Below, piece by piece: positions 44,716 through 53,712 of a stretch of 64,000 bases of DNA. The position numbers and the translations under genes are program-made. Below the pieces are notes generated by a model. The model was not told where the DNA came from and did no database searches. It worked only from the letters and a program-made list of their open reading frames with translations. The stretch covers positions 4,216,001 to 4,280,000 of the forward strand of contig NZ_JNIM01000001.1 in NCBI RefSeq assembly GCF_000702505.1, read 5' to 3'. How positions within the stretch are numbered: position 1 is the stretch's first letter; every line of letters begins with the position of its first letter. This stretch comes from Thermogemmatispora carboxidivorans (GTDB taxonomy: Bacteria > Chloroflexota > Ktedonobacteria > Ktedonobacterales > Ktedonobacteraceae).

Positions 44716-44732
44716 CTGGCATAGTTCTTGCT
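44716..44732 (+). promoter_or_regulatory. Sigma-54 (-24/-12) promoter of the PTS operon
   Basis: CTGGCATAGTTCTTGCT fits the RpoN consensus (YTGGCACGrNNNTTGCW) closely, with the invariant GG (44718-44719) and GC (44730-44731) exactly 12 bases apart. It lies about 160 bases before the IIB gene and just after the gene for a sigma-54 activator of the PTS-controlled type. Confidence 0.85.
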
Positions 44733-44892
44733 AAAGAGAAGAGTGACCCCGCAGCGCGGTGGTAAGCACGGACCTTCTGCTCTCCGCCGGGGAGCCTGAC
44801 CCTGGTTGGAACTCAGGATCAGGACAGGCAGGACAGGAGCAGGCGAGAGAGGGAAAGGGAGGCGAGCCAGCGTGCGGCGGGAAGGAGCGAGC

Positions 44893-45225
44893 ATGATCCG
44901 AGTCCTGATTGTCTGCAGCTGGGGCATGTCCACCAGCCTGCTGGTGGAAAGCATGCTTGAAGCAGCAGCGGCACGCAACTGCACACTCAGCGTCGAGGCA
45001 TTGAGCGCCGGCGAATATATGGACCGGCTGGACGAGTGCGATGTTGTACTCATCGCTCCGCAGATTCGCCATCTGCGCAAGAGCATCGAAAAGCTGGCGC
45101 AGGAAGCCAGCAAGCCCGTGGCCTTGATCGAGCCATTTCACTATGCAACGATGAACGGCGAGGCCGTGCTGGAGCAAGTGCTCTTGCTCCTGCAAGGGAC
45201 GCAGGAAGGTCAGGCACAGCCATGA
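44893..45225 (+). CDS. PTS system, lactose/cellobiose-family IIB component
   Basis: 110 residues from the ATG at 44893, chosen because GGAAGGAG lies 5 bases upstream; the open frame to 44806 is not supported. The phosphocysteine loop VCSWGMSTSLL (Cys8) and the IAPQIRHL segment identify the lactose/chitobiose IIB family. It passes phosphate from a IIA protein to the incoming sugar at IIC. It overlaps the IIC gene by 4 bases. No IIA gene is present in the window, so IIA must be encoded elsewhere or replaced. Confidence 0.93.
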   Translation: MIRVLIVCSWGMSTSLLVESMLEAAAARNCTLSVEALSAGEYMDRLDECDVVLIAPQIRHLRKSIEKLAQEASKPVALIEPFHYATMNGEAVLEQVLLLLQGTQEGQAQP

Positions 45226-46625
45226 ATGCGATGATCGAGAAGAGCAGCGCCTGGTTTGAGCGCTATCTGGTACCACCGCTGAGCGCGATCGCCAGCAATA
45301 TCTACCTGCAGGCGATTCGCGACGCCTTCATCATCTTCACGCTCCCGCTGATCATCGCGGGCAGCATCTTTCTGATCATCGCCAACCCACCTATTCCAGC
45401 CTTTGCCCAATTTCTGCAGGCCCATGCTGGCATTCAGAATGCCATTTTGGTGCCTTTCAACCTGTCCTTTGGGCTTATGGCGCTTTTCCTGGCCTTCGGC
45501 GTCGCCTACAGCGTCGCCCAGTACCGGCGCACCGAGCCGGTCCAGCCGGGTGTCCTGGCGATGGTCCTCTTCCTGGTCGCCAGCATGCCGGTCACCAACC
45601 TCAACAGCCTGACGCTGGGCACCATCCTGCCCTATCTCGGCGGTCAGGGCCTGCTCATCGCCATCCTGATCGGCATCCTCTCCAGCGAGGTCATGCGCTG
45701 GTTCCGCAGCTCCCGCTATACCATCCGTCTGCCGAAGAGCGTGCCCGCTAACGTCAAGCGCGCCTTCGAGGCCCTGGTGCCAGCCGTGCTGCTCATCACG
45801 GCCATCTGGCTGCTGGAGTGGTTCGTCAGCTCGCATACAGTGACGACCACCGACAGCAGCGGCCATCGCGTGACGCTGCAATTGACCCTGCCGATCTTGC
45901 TGATGAAGGTCTTTGAGCCGTTGGTGGTGGTGCAGGACAGTTATCCAGCGGCCCTGCTGGAGATCATCTTGATGATGCTGCTGTGGTCGGTGGGCATCCA
46001 CGGGATGAATATCGTGACGGCGATCGCGGCCCCTTTCTGGTTCAGTACCCTGGCCGCCAATGCCGCTGCCGGCCCGGCCCACGCCCACGGCATCGTCACT
46101 GAGCCGTTCTTCCACATTTTTGCCCACCTGGGCGGCTCAGGCGCCACCTGGCCACTGGTGATCTATATGCTACGCTCGCGCTCGGCCCAGTTGCGTACCG
46201 TTGGCAAGGTCGCCCTGGGACCGGCGATTTTCAATATCAATGAGCCAGTCACGTTCGGGGTCCCAATGGCGCTGAACCCGCTGATGATGATCCCCTTCGT
46301 GCTGGTTCCCGTCACCATCGTCACCATCAATTACCTGGCCTTCTCTTTCGGCCTGGTCCATGTACCGATGGTGATGCAGCCCTTCACCGTTCCCGTCGGA
46401 ATCAGCGGCTTCGTGGCTAGCGGGGGCGACATTCGAGGCAGCCTCCTGCAGTTCTTCGATCTCGCTGTTTCCGCTGTGCTCTATTATCCCTTCTTTAAAG
46501 CCTGGGAACGCATCTTGATCGCCCGCGAAGAGGCAGCGGCCCGCGGCGAAAGCGAGCGCGCCACCGCGACGGCAGGTCTGCCTTCGGCCAGCAGCGGCGT
46601 GCGCCGCGGCGCTATGAGCCGCTAG
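45222..46625 (+). CDS. PTS system, lactose/cellobiose-family IIC permease
   Basis: 467 residues, about ten membrane helices, with EIIC features such as AIRDAFIIFTLPLIIAGSIFL near the start and PAIFNINEPVTFGVPMALNP, the conserved sugar-binding NEP motif. The ATG overlaps the IIB stop (ATGA). It transports and phosphorylates a beta-glucoside or related disaccharide, such as cellobiose or chitobiose, as inferred from the family. The C-terminus has an Ala/Arg-rich tail of about 35 residues after the last helix, longer than usual. Confidence 0.93.
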   Translation: MNAMIEKSSAWFERYLVPPLSAIASNIYLQAIRDAFIIFTLPLIIAGSIFLIIANPPIPAFAQFLQAHAGIQNAILVPFNLSFGLMALFLAFGVAYSVAQYRRTEPVQPGVLAMVLFLVASMPVTNLNSLTLGTILPYLGGQGLLIAILIGILSSEVMRWFRSSRYTIRLPKSVPANVKRAFEALVPAVLLITAIWLLEWFVSSHTVTTTDSSGHRVTLQLTLPILLMKVFEPLVVVQDSYPAALLEIILMMLLWSVGIHGMNIVTAIAAPFWFSTLAANAAAGPAHAHGIVTEPFFHIFAHLGGSGATWPLVIYMLRSRSAQLRTVGKVALGPAIFNINEPVTFGVPMALNPLMMIPFVLVPVTIVTINYLAFSFGLVHVPMVMQPFTVPVGISGFVASGGDIRGSLLQFFDLAVSAVLYYPFFKAWERILIAREEAAARGESERATATAGLPSASSGVRRGAMSR

Positions 46626-47114
46626 CCAGGGCCTGGGGCACCGGGTATCGACTGGAACATTCTGGCCGTCCCGCTCTGCCCCGCCCGCGCATCCGTTCGC
46701 TCGCCTCCGAGCGTCGGCGAGATGATCGAGATGATCAGGAAAGAAAGGAGGTTGGCATCTCTCCCGGCAGGAGAGGGAGCACTGCATCCCCTTCCTGACC
46801 CGGTGGCAAGGTCTGTCTGGCCTTCATGTCACTGAAGACAGACATACGAGCGAACAAACGGACAAAAGCACGAGCGTTGTTTTCTTGCTCATGCGCCTGA
46901 CGCGGGCGCCGTCGGCCTCGCGCAAGTGGGCTGGCGCGCTGCGGCCAGAGCCAATGCCGGCGCGCTTCGCTTACCCCTTTGAGGGCAGCGAGGAGTCATC
47001 TTCAGTGAGGCAGGCGCTACGCTGCTGCTCAGCGATAGCCTGTCTCGCGACCAGGCAATGCCTGCTATCTCGCTCAGTGCATAGAGTTCTCTACGAAAGG
47101 ATAGGGTGCGAACA
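46626..47114. promoter_or_regulatory. Region between the PTS operon and the sugar ABC transporter, with a 13-bp palindrome
   Basis: 489 bases. A 6-bp hairpin (CGCTCG/CGAGCG) follows the IIC gene, and a period-4 tract lies near 46836-46862. At 47052-47064 CAGGCAATGCCTG is a perfect palindrome 50 bases before the binding-protein gene, a candidate LacI-type or similar operator. No clear -35/-10 pair was found. Confidence 0.35.
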
Positions 47115-48230
47115 ATGACGTTATTTAGTGGACAGCGCAGATTTGCTGCGATAGCGATCACGCTGCTCTTATCTCTCCTTCTGGCCGCCTGTGGTAGCAG
47201 TGGCAGCACTGGCGGCACGTCGTCCTCCGGGGCAGCCAATGGCAAAGGGTGCATGAAGATCGGCATTCTGCTCCCGGAGACAGCCACCTCGGAGCGCTGG
47301 GACGCCAAGGATAAGCCAGCTCTGATCAACGGTATCAAGGCTGCCTTGCCTGGGGCAACTGTTGACTACAACAACGCCGAGGGCAATAAGGATGAGCAGC
47401 TCAACCAGGCCGAGGCTGACCTGACGCGCGGCGACTGCATCCTGGTGGTGGGCGCCGTCAATAGCGATGCCGCCGCCGCCATCGTGGCGAAGGCCAAGCA
47501 GCAGGGCGTACCGGTCATCGCCTACGACCGCCTGATCCAGTCCAAGGACCTGGCATACTATGTCTCCTTCGATAACGTGCGCGTCGGCTACCTGCAGGGC
47601 CAGTACATCGTCCAGCATCATCAAAAGGGCGACCGTGTCGTGATGATCAACGGCTCGCAGACCGATAACAATGCCATCCTCTTCCGCCAGGGTGCCCACC
47701 AGGCACTTGATCCTCTCTTCCAGAGCGGCGAACTGAAACTGGTCTACGAGACCTATACGCCTGGCTGGGATAACGATACGGCTCGTACCGAGATGGATCA
47801 GGCTCTGACGGCCAACCAGAACAACATCCAGATCGCCTACGTGGCCAACGATGGAATGGCCAACTCGGTAATCGCCGCCCTCAAGGCTCAGCACCTGGAC
47901 AAGAAGGTCCTGGTTACCGGTCAGGATGCCACTGTCGCCGGTATCCAGAATATCCTGACGGGCGAGCAGGCCATGACGGTCTATAAGGCCATCACCAAGG
48001 AGGCCAATGCCACCGCCCAGCTTGTGGCGGCTATCAGCAAAGGGGAAGATACCTCGAAGCTGGTCAACGGCCAGACGAAGACCAAGGATGGCGGCAATAT
48101 TCCGTCGGTCCTGGAGACACCGGTTGCTGTCGATAAGTCCAACATCGCTTCGACAGTGCTGGCCGATGGCTTCGTGACCAAAGAGCAGATCTGTCAGGGT
48201 CTCCCAGCAGGGACCGGAGGCATCTGCTAA
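47115..48230 (+). CDS. Sugar ABC transporter, substrate-binding lipoprotein (xylose-type)
   Basis: 371 residues. Lipoprotein signal peptide with the lipobox LLLAACGS, then a type I periplasmic-binding fold: KIGILLPETATSERWDAKDKPAL, VGAVNSDAAAAIVAKAKQQGVPVIAYDRLI and TGQDATVAGIQNILTGEQAMTVYK, as in XylF-like proteins. It is anchored to the outer face of the membrane, where it captures a pentose or similar sugar. The ATG at 47115 is preferred over a GTG at 47106. The gene lies 250 bases before the ATPase and permease genes. Confidence 0.92.
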   Translation: MTLFSGQRRFAAIAITLLLSLLLAACGSSGSTGGTSSSGAANGKGCMKIGILLPETATSERWDAKDKPALINGIKAALPGATVDYNNAEGNKDEQLNQAEADLTRGDCILVVGAVNSDAAAAIVAKAKQQGVPVIAYDRLIQSKDLAYYVSFDNVRVGYLQGQYIVQHHQKGDRVVMINGSQTDNNAILFRQGAHQALDPLFQSGELKLVYETYTPGWDNDTARTEMDQALTANQNNIQIAYVANDGMANSVIAALKAQHLDKKVLVTGQDATVAGIQNILTGEQAMTVYKAITKEANATAQLVAAISKGEDTSKLVNGQTKTKDGGNIPSVLETPVAVDKSNIASTVLADGFVTKEQICQGLPAGTGGIC

Positions 48231-48296
48231 TCCCCTTCTCCCTGGCTGTCTGCCTGCCGCTGCATGGTTCGCAGTGGGCTGCTCTCGATCCCGCTG

Positions 48297-48313
48297 CTGC
48301 TATATAATAGCAG
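48297..48313. promoter_or_regulatory. Perfect palindrome overlapping a TATAAT element
   Basis: CTGCTATATAATAGCAG has 7-bp arms and a 3-bp centre and contains TATAAT (48303-48308). It may be a repressor site on an internal promoter for the ATPase and permease genes. No convincing -35 was seen. Confidence 0.45.
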
Positions 48314-48370
48314 TACAGACTGCGACAGCAGCTGCGAATCACCGGCAGGCGAAACGGGCATGATTACCAG

Positions 48371-48442
48371 CTCATCGGTGAGCAGGGCGCCCGGTCAGTC
48401 GGCCATCAGGCCTGTCTGCCTTTCCCATTGCTCGCCGATGAG
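48371..48442 (+). ncRNA. Structured leader upstream of the sugar ABC ATPase gene
   Basis: The arms CTCATCGGTGAGC (48371-48383) and GCTCGCCGATGAG (48430-48442) can form a 13-bp stem with a single G-U pair. The enclosed 46 bases can form smaller hairpins (GGGCGCCC, GGCC-ATCA-GGCC). The structure ends 37 bases before the ATG. It is not a riboswitch class that I recognise. Confidence 0.45.
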
Positions 48443-48479
48443 CCATGTGTGTCACTAGTTTGCTCATTGTGGAGGCCAC

Positions 48480-49319
48480 ATGGCAGACAGTTCTATCAGT
48501 ACACCAACCGCTCCTTCGCGGCCCGGCCAGACGGGCGTGGCAGAGCCACGCCTGCGCCTGACCGGTATCAGTAAGACCTTTGGGGCCGTGCAGGCCCTTT
48601 CAAATGTCGACTTCGAGGTCCACGCTGGTGAGGTCGTCGGCCTCGTGGGCGACAATGGCGCCGGTAAATCGACGCTGGTCAAGATCATCTCCGGCGTCGA
48701 GCAGGCCGACAGCGGCGAGATCTTCCTGGAGGGCACACCGGTTAAGATCACCGGCCCCAGTGTAGCAACGCGCCTGGGGATCGAAACCGTTTATCAGGAC
48801 CTGGCGCTCTGCGATAATCTCGATGTAGTTGCTAATCTCTTCCTTGGCCACGAGGAACTCGATATCTGGCCTGCGCTCTCTGAGGTGCACATGGAGCGCG
48901 AGGCGCTGCGCGTGCTCAGCGTGCTCGATGTCAAGATCCCCTCGGTGCGCGTGCCGGTCTCGCTGCTCTCGGGCGGTCAACGTCAGTCGATCGCGGTCGC
49001 TAAGACGATCCTGCGCCAGGCCAGGGTGGTGCTTCTGGACGAGCCGACGGCAGCTTTGGGCGTGGCCCAGACGCGCCAGGTGCTCAATCTGATCAAGCGC
49101 TTGCGCGAGCAGGGCCTGGCCGTGGTGGTGATCTCTCATAACCTGGCCGATGTTTTTGAGGTCGTGGACCGTGTGATCGTGCTGCGCCTGGGGCGGCGCG
49201 TGGCAACCTTCGATGTGAAGTCGGCGACGCCTGAGCGCGTGGTGGCGGCCATCACCGGCGCAGAGTTTGGCGCTGAGGTGGACGCGAATGGTTCGAATGG
49301 AGGAGGTTCACAGTCATGA
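48480..49319 (+). CDS. Sugar ABC transporter, single-domain ATPase
   Basis: 279 residues with one ABC domain: Walker A GDNGAGKST, signature LSGGQRQ and Walker B VVLLDEPTAAL. Most ribose/xylose-type ATPases have two such domains; a single-domain form is known for part of the family, such as FrcA-like proteins, and would act as a dimer. GGAGG lies 5 bases before the ATG. Its end overlaps the permease start (ATGAG), so the two are coupled. Confidence 0.9.
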   Translation: MADSSISTPTAPSRPGQTGVAEPRLRLTGISKTFGAVQALSNVDFEVHAGEVVGLVGDNGAGKSTLVKIISGVEQADSGEIFLEGTPVKITGPSVATRLGIETVYQDLALCDNLDVVANLFLGHEELDIWPALSEVHMEREALRVLSVLDVKIPSVRVPVSLLSGGQRQSIAVAKTILRQARVVLLDEPTAALGVAQTRQVLNLIKRLREQGLAVVVISHNLADVFEVVDRVIVLRLGRRVATFDVKSATPERVVAAITGAEFGAEVDANGSNGGGSQS

Positions 49320-50539
49320 GCGAAGCTGTGAAGCAGAAGCAACCGGCTCCGACGACCAGCGTTGAGGCGCCTTCCAGGTTGCCCCGTCCCACGGTGGGCC
49401 AGCTCCTGCGCACCGATCTGGGCTTTGTGCCCGTGCTGCTAACGCTGTTGGTCATCGCCGCCTACTTTGCCTTGACAACTGGCGGCCTCTTTTTGACGCC
49501 GCGCAACCTCTCGAACCTGGTGCTGCAGATTACGCAGATCGGCGTGTTGGCTCTGGGCAGTACGCTGGTGCTGCTGCTCGGTGAGATCGATCTGTCGGTG
49601 GCAGCGGTGAGTACGCTCTGCGCGGTGGTGATGGGCGTGCTGACCGAGCGCCAGGGCATGCCTGCAGGTTGGGCGATCCTGGCCGCGCTGGTGACAGGCG
49701 CCCTCGCGGGCCTCATCAATGGCTTGCTGGTCGCCTTTATCCGCATTCCTTCGTTTATTGTGACGCTGGCGGCCTCTATCGGCTATTCTGGTCTCTTGCT
49801 CTACCTGCTCGCCGGACAGAGCACGCTGATTATCCACGACGCCTTCATTGTCTCGCTGGCGAATAACTACTTGCCGGATGCCCTGGGCGTCGGCTTGCCA
49901 ACGCTGGCGCTCTTGCTCTATATTGGGTTTGTGGTGCTCAACTATGTGCGTCGCCGGCAGGCGGGCCTGCGCACGCAACCACTGGCGCGCTTGCTCCTGC
50001 AGATCGTCATTGTGGCGGTAATCGTCGAAGGGGCGGTGGCCCTCTTCGAGTCCTACCTGGGCGTGCCTCAGTCGGTGGTGTTCTTGACCGGATTAATCTT
50101 GCTCTGCTGGCTCTTGCTGACGAAGACACCCTTTGGTCGCTATGTCTATGCCGTCGGCGGCAATGCCGAGGCGGCGCGCCGCGCGGGTATCAATGTACCG
50201 CTGATTCGGGTGGCAGTCTTTACGATGTGTTCGACGCTGGCGGCCATTGGTGGCGTGCTGGCGGCTTCGCGCGGTCTGGCGGTGGCCAGTCAGATTGATC
50301 CAACTCTGCTGCTCGATTCGATCGCGGCGGCGGTGATTGGCGGCGTGAGTCTCTTCGGCGGCAAAGGCTCGGTCTGGTCCTTGATTCTCGGCGCGCTGAT
50401 CATCGGTAGCCTGGAGAATGGTCTCGACTTGAAGAGCCAGGGCACCGACGTGAAGGAGATGGTGGAGGGCGTGGTTCTGGTGATCGCAGTGGCAGCCGAC
50501 GCCCTGATTCGTCGCGCTCAGGCTCGCCGTGGCCGCTAG
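49316..50539 (+). CDS. Sugar ABC transporter, permease (XylH/RbsC-type)
   Basis: 407 residues with a 45-residue cytoplasmic N-terminus and about ten to twelve membrane helices. Family motifs include LLGEIDLSVAAVSTLCAVVMG and, near the end, AAAVIGGVSLFGGKGSVWSLILGALIIGSLENGLDL. The sequence between 40% and 55% of the length is expanded by a loop rich in Arg, as in XylH. It completes the transporter with the lipoprotein and ATPase upstream. Confidence 0.92.
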   Translation: MSEAVKQKQPAPTTSVEAPSRLPRPTVGQLLRTDLGFVPVLLTLLVIAAYFALTTGGLFLTPRNLSNLVLQITQIGVLALGSTLVLLLGEIDLSVAAVSTLCAVVMGVLTERQGMPAGWAILAALVTGALAGLINGLLVAFIRIPSFIVTLAASIGYSGLLLYLLAGQSTLIIHDAFIVSLANNYLPDALGVGLPTLALLLYIGFVVLNYVRRRQAGLRTQPLARLLLQIVIVAVIVEGAVALFESYLGVPQSVVFLTGLILLCWLLLTKTPFGRYVYAVGGNAEAARRAGINVPLIRVAVFTMCSTLAAIGGVLAASRGLAVASQIDPTLLLDSIAAAVIGGVSLFGGKGSVWSLILGALIIGSLENGLDLKSQGTDVKEMVEGVVLVIAVAADALIRRAQARRGR

Positions 50540-50794
50540 GTCGTCCGCTGCCTGCTACAGAGCGCAGCGAGATCTGCGCTGATCAACCAGCGGCTGACCT
50601 CGATCACGGTCCCGATCCAGCAATGATGCACACGCCTCGCTCGCTGGCTGGCTCGCTCCGACTCCACGGCGAGGCGCTGGCCCGGGGCCATCTGCAGGCC
50701 AGAGAGAAGGGATCGACGTCCCACCTGTCGCTCGCTGCACTGATCGTCAGGCCAGTAAGGGAAGGTAAGGCAAGAGAAGGAGGAAGAGCCAGGC

Positions 50795-53125
50795 GTGCTG
50801 CAAGGCCTGTCGCAGCCGTTCTCAGGATCTGGTACAGAGTCACTGGTCCCAGCCATAACCTTGTTCGCTCCGCTCCTGACCGAGGATGCGGAGCGCGCGA
50901 CGGCAGAGGAGGCGCTGCTGCGTGCAGCGGCGGAGTGGCATCTGTGGCTCAGCGAGGGTCTGGCACGGTGCAACCTCTCTCTGGCACCTGACGATCTTAA
51001 CCACGTCGCTCAGCTGCTACTGGCACGCCTGCTGTTCCTGCGTTTGTGCGAGGAGCGCGGCCTGGAGCCGTCAGGCGGCCTGCTCCGGCTGAGCAAGCAG
51101 CGCATGCTCTACGCGCGTCTACAGCGGCGCTTTCAGACGGCAGGAAGACGTTACGCCGCCGGCCTCTTCTGCACCAGACCTCGGCTGGCGGGGAGTACTA
51201 CGTCGACTGGCCCGGCCAGCGCTCCCTGCGAGATGACAGAGGAGCTGCTTTCAGCGCTACGACTGGACGATGAAACCTTGTGCAGGCTGCTACAGGCCCT
51301 CTACCCTCCTCTGGCTCCCTGCGATTTCGCCCTTCTCTCCCCTTCGGTGCTCGGTCGCCTCTATGAGCACTTTCTGGAGAAGAGCCTGACGACGGATGCC
51401 GCTGGTCGCCTGGTCCTGAGCGAGGAACGAGCCACCAAGAAGGCCGACGGCATCTACTATACGCCTCCCCACGTTGTCGACTATATCCTCGCCCATAGCG
51501 TGGCAGCCTTGCTTGAGCGTGAGGCGGAGGTGACAGGCGCCGCTCGCCTGCGCATGCTCGACCCCTGCTGCGGAGCTGGCTCCTTCCTGACGCGCCTCTA
51601 TCGCCTCCTGCTGCACTGGTTCCGCGAGCGGTATGTGGCGGCGGGAGCGGAGCGCTTCCCCCAGGCGCTGCGACGCGATGACCAGGGGCGCTGGCGCCTG
51701 ACGCTGGCCGAGGGCCGTCGCATTCTGCTAGAGCAGATCTATGGAGTTGACCTTGATCGCCGCGCGGTGGAGGTCACCCGCCTGTCGCTCTTCTTGTTGC
51801 TCTTGGAGGAGTGCGCGAGTAGCGCGCGCGAGCGGGCCCAGGCCGCCAGAGTGCTGCCACACCTGGAGATGACGATCCGCTGCGGCAACGCTCTGGGGAG
51901 TCCTTTCGGCCCCGGAGTCGCTCCGTTCAGCTGGCAGACGGCCTTCCCACAGGTGTTCAAGAGGCAGGCTCAGGCAGAGATAGGGGGCTTTGATGCGGTG
52001 ATCGGCAACCCGCCCTATCTGTTCGGCGAGCAGCGCCCGCAGACGGCTCGCCCCTATCTGGAGGCGGCTTTTACCCTGGCGCGCCGGCAGTACGACGCCT
52101 GCTGGCTCTTCATCGAGCAGGGTCTCAAGCTGACCCGCCCCGGCGGACGCTTTGCTTTCGTGGTACCCGACGCCCTGCTGGCTCGCGATGAGGCTCGCCA
52201 GGCTCGCGCTACCTTGCTGCGCGAGGGATTGCTGCGCGTCTACCATTGCGGCCCGGTCTTCCGCGCCTGCGTCTCCGCCGCTGTGCTGGTCGTCGAGCGC
52301 GGCGCTCAGCCATCGACGATCGCCTGCGATGTACCAGCGCCAGCGGCAGCCTCCCCGGCCAGCGAGGGCCTGCCAGCGCTGTCAGTGTCTACACGTGCCC
52401 TCTGCAGCCGGCAGCGCTTCCTGGAAGATGCCAGCCATCGCCTGCTGGTCCATGTGAACGATGAGGAGGCAGCGTTGCTGGCACGCCTTGAGCACGAGGG
52501 GGAGCCGCTCGGCCAGCGGGTGCGCATCTCGCGCGGCGAGGAGATCGGCAAGCGGCGCGTGGCCACGACAGGCCCCCTGCCAATCCTGGCCGGCGATAAC
52601 GTGACGCGCTACTATATTGCTCCTCCAACGCGCTTCGTCCATACGCTGACGAAGCCCGCTGACTTCTACCAGGCCCCCAAAATCGTGGTGGTGAAAACGG
52701 GCCGACGCTGCGTGGCAGCTCTGGAGACCGCCGGCCTGGCAACAATGCAGTCGCTCTATAACCTGCACCTGCTCGACGAGCGCCTTTCTTACGAAGCTCT
52801 GCTCGCCATTCTCAACAGTCGTCTGATCGATTATTACCTCTATAAGACATTTACTGCCTATAAACGTCTATTTCCCCAACTCAATCAGACAACGCTGGCC
52901 GCCATCCCCCTGCCACCGCAGCTGGCTGCGCACCAGGAACCGCTGGTCGCTGCCGCCCGCGCCATGATGGCCCTGCAAGAGCGTCTGGCGGTCAGTACCA
53001 GGGCTGAGGAGTGCCAGGCTCTGCATCAGCAACGTCTGAGGCTGGAGGCTCAGATCAACGCCCTGGTTTTTCGCCTCTACGGCCTCAGCGAGGCTGAAAC
53101 GCGGATGCTTGAAAGCGCGGTATAA
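50795..53125 (+). CDS. Eco57I-like N6-adenine DNA methyltransferase, orphan
   Basis: 776 residues, GTG start with AGGAGG about 12 bases upstream. The helical N-terminal region (LLLARLLFLRLCEERGL) is typical of type IIG/ISP-like enzymes. The methylase core has GIYYTPPHVVDYIL, motif I DPCCGAGSFL, GVDLDRRAVEVTRLSL and catalytic NPPY (about residue 406). The C-terminal third resembles a TaqI-type specificity domain ending in LNSRLIDYYL...LFPQLNQTTLAAIPLP. I see no PD-(D/E)xK motif with confidence in the first 200 residues and no separate endonuclease gene. It could therefore be a solitary methylase, a type IIG enzyme or part of a defence module elsewhere. Confidence 0.85.
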   Translation: MLQGLSQPFSGSGTESLVPAITLFAPLLTEDAERATAEEALLRAAAEWHLWLSEGLARCNLSLAPDDLNHVAQLLLARLLFLRLCEERGLEPSGGLLRLSKQRMLYARLQRRFQTAGRRYAAGLFCTRPRLAGSTTSTGPASAPCEMTEELLSALRLDDETLCRLLQALYPPLAPCDFALLSPSVLGRLYEHFLEKSLTTDAAGRLVLSEERATKKADGIYYTPPHVVDYILAHSVAALLEREAEVTGAARLRMLDPCCGAGSFLTRLYRLLLHWFRERYVAAGAERFPQALRRDDQGRWRLTLAEGRRILLEQIYGVDLDRRAVEVTRLSLFLLLLEECASSARERAQAARVLPHLEMTIRCGNALGSPFGPGVAPFSWQTAFPQVFKRQAQAEIGGFDAVIGNPPYLFGEQRPQTARPYLEAAFTLARRQYDACWLFIEQGLKLTRPGGRFAFVVPDALLARDEARQARATLLREGLLRVYHCGPVFRACVSAAVLVVERGAQPSTIACDVPAPAAASPASEGLPALSVSTRALCSRQRFLEDASHRLLVHVNDEEAALLARLEHEGEPLGQRVRISRGEEIGKRRVATTGPLPILAGDNVTRYYIAPPTRFVHTLTKPADFYQAPKIVVVKTGRRCVAALETAGLATMQSLYNLHLLDERLSYEALLAILNSRLIDYYLYKTFTAYKRLFPQLNQTTLAAIPLPPQLAAHQEPLVAAARAMMALQERLAVSTRAEECQALHQQRLRLEAQINALVFRLYGLSEAETRMLESAV

Positions 53126-53348
53126 AATAAGAGGGTAACGTCAGCGAGAGTGGGGGAGAGGAGCGCGCCCGAAACCGACCTATCCGTCTTGTCAGGTGGC
53201 TGATCCTATTCCTGCTGGCAGCCCGCCAGTCTGGGCGACGTGTACCGCCTGGGCAGGCGGGATCTCATCCCGGCAGAGGAGAGAGCCAGCCGGCCCCGAA
53301 GAAGCGCAGCCAAGAGCGGCGAACCATTATGGCACAGCTTGCAGCAAC

Positions 53349-53378
53349 TTGACAGAAGAGCAGATTTTCGCGTACAAC
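53349..53378 (+). promoter_or_regulatory. Promoter of the small zinc protein gene
   Basis: A consensus TTGACA (53349-53354) and TACAAC (53373-53378) are 18 bases apart, with the expected start about 100 bases before the ATG at 53488. The rest of the 362-base gap after the methyltransferase gene shows no ORF. Confidence 0.6.
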
Positions 53379-53487
53379 GATAGGAGTTGGGGCTTTTTTT
53401 GCGCCTGCCAGTCAGGACGCAGGGCGGTCGAATCGGTCAGTGCAACGAGCCGAAACAGCGCGTCATCATGGACACGAAGGAGGAGCC

Positions 53488-53712
53488 ATGTTAGAAGAGC
53501 AGATCACAGAGATCCCTCCCGAGACCGAGGGAGGCAAGATCGATCCCAGGAAATGCTACGTGTGTGGGGCCAAGGCGACAGCTCTATGTGCGCGCTGCCA
53601 GATGCCCGTGTGCCCTGAGCATCAGCAGTCTACTCGCGACTACATCACCAAGATAGCGACGATCCTCTGCGACGACTGTGCAGACTACTACGAGGCCCTG
53701 ATTAAGCCTTGA
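53488..53712 (+). CDS. Small zinc-binding protein (B-box/zinc-ribbon-like)
   Basis: 74 residues with CYVCGAKATALCARCQMPVCPEHQ and, 20 residues later, LCDDCADYY. This gives seven Cys and one His for one or two zinc sites, like short B-box or HIT-type zinc fingers. The ATG is preceded by GAAGGAGGAG. Function unknown; such modules usually mediate protein contacts. It has its own promoter and is followed by 440 bases without genes. Confidence 0.75.
   Translation: MLEEQITEIPPETEGGKIDPRKCYVCGAKATALCARCQMPVCPEHQQSTRDYITKIATILCDDCADYYEALIKP

Noticed and set aside
46742..46800. Small gene after AAAGGAGGT near 46745
   Set aside because: The ribosome-like site is not followed by an ATG or GTG at a usable distance, and the TTG frame is short and featureless.
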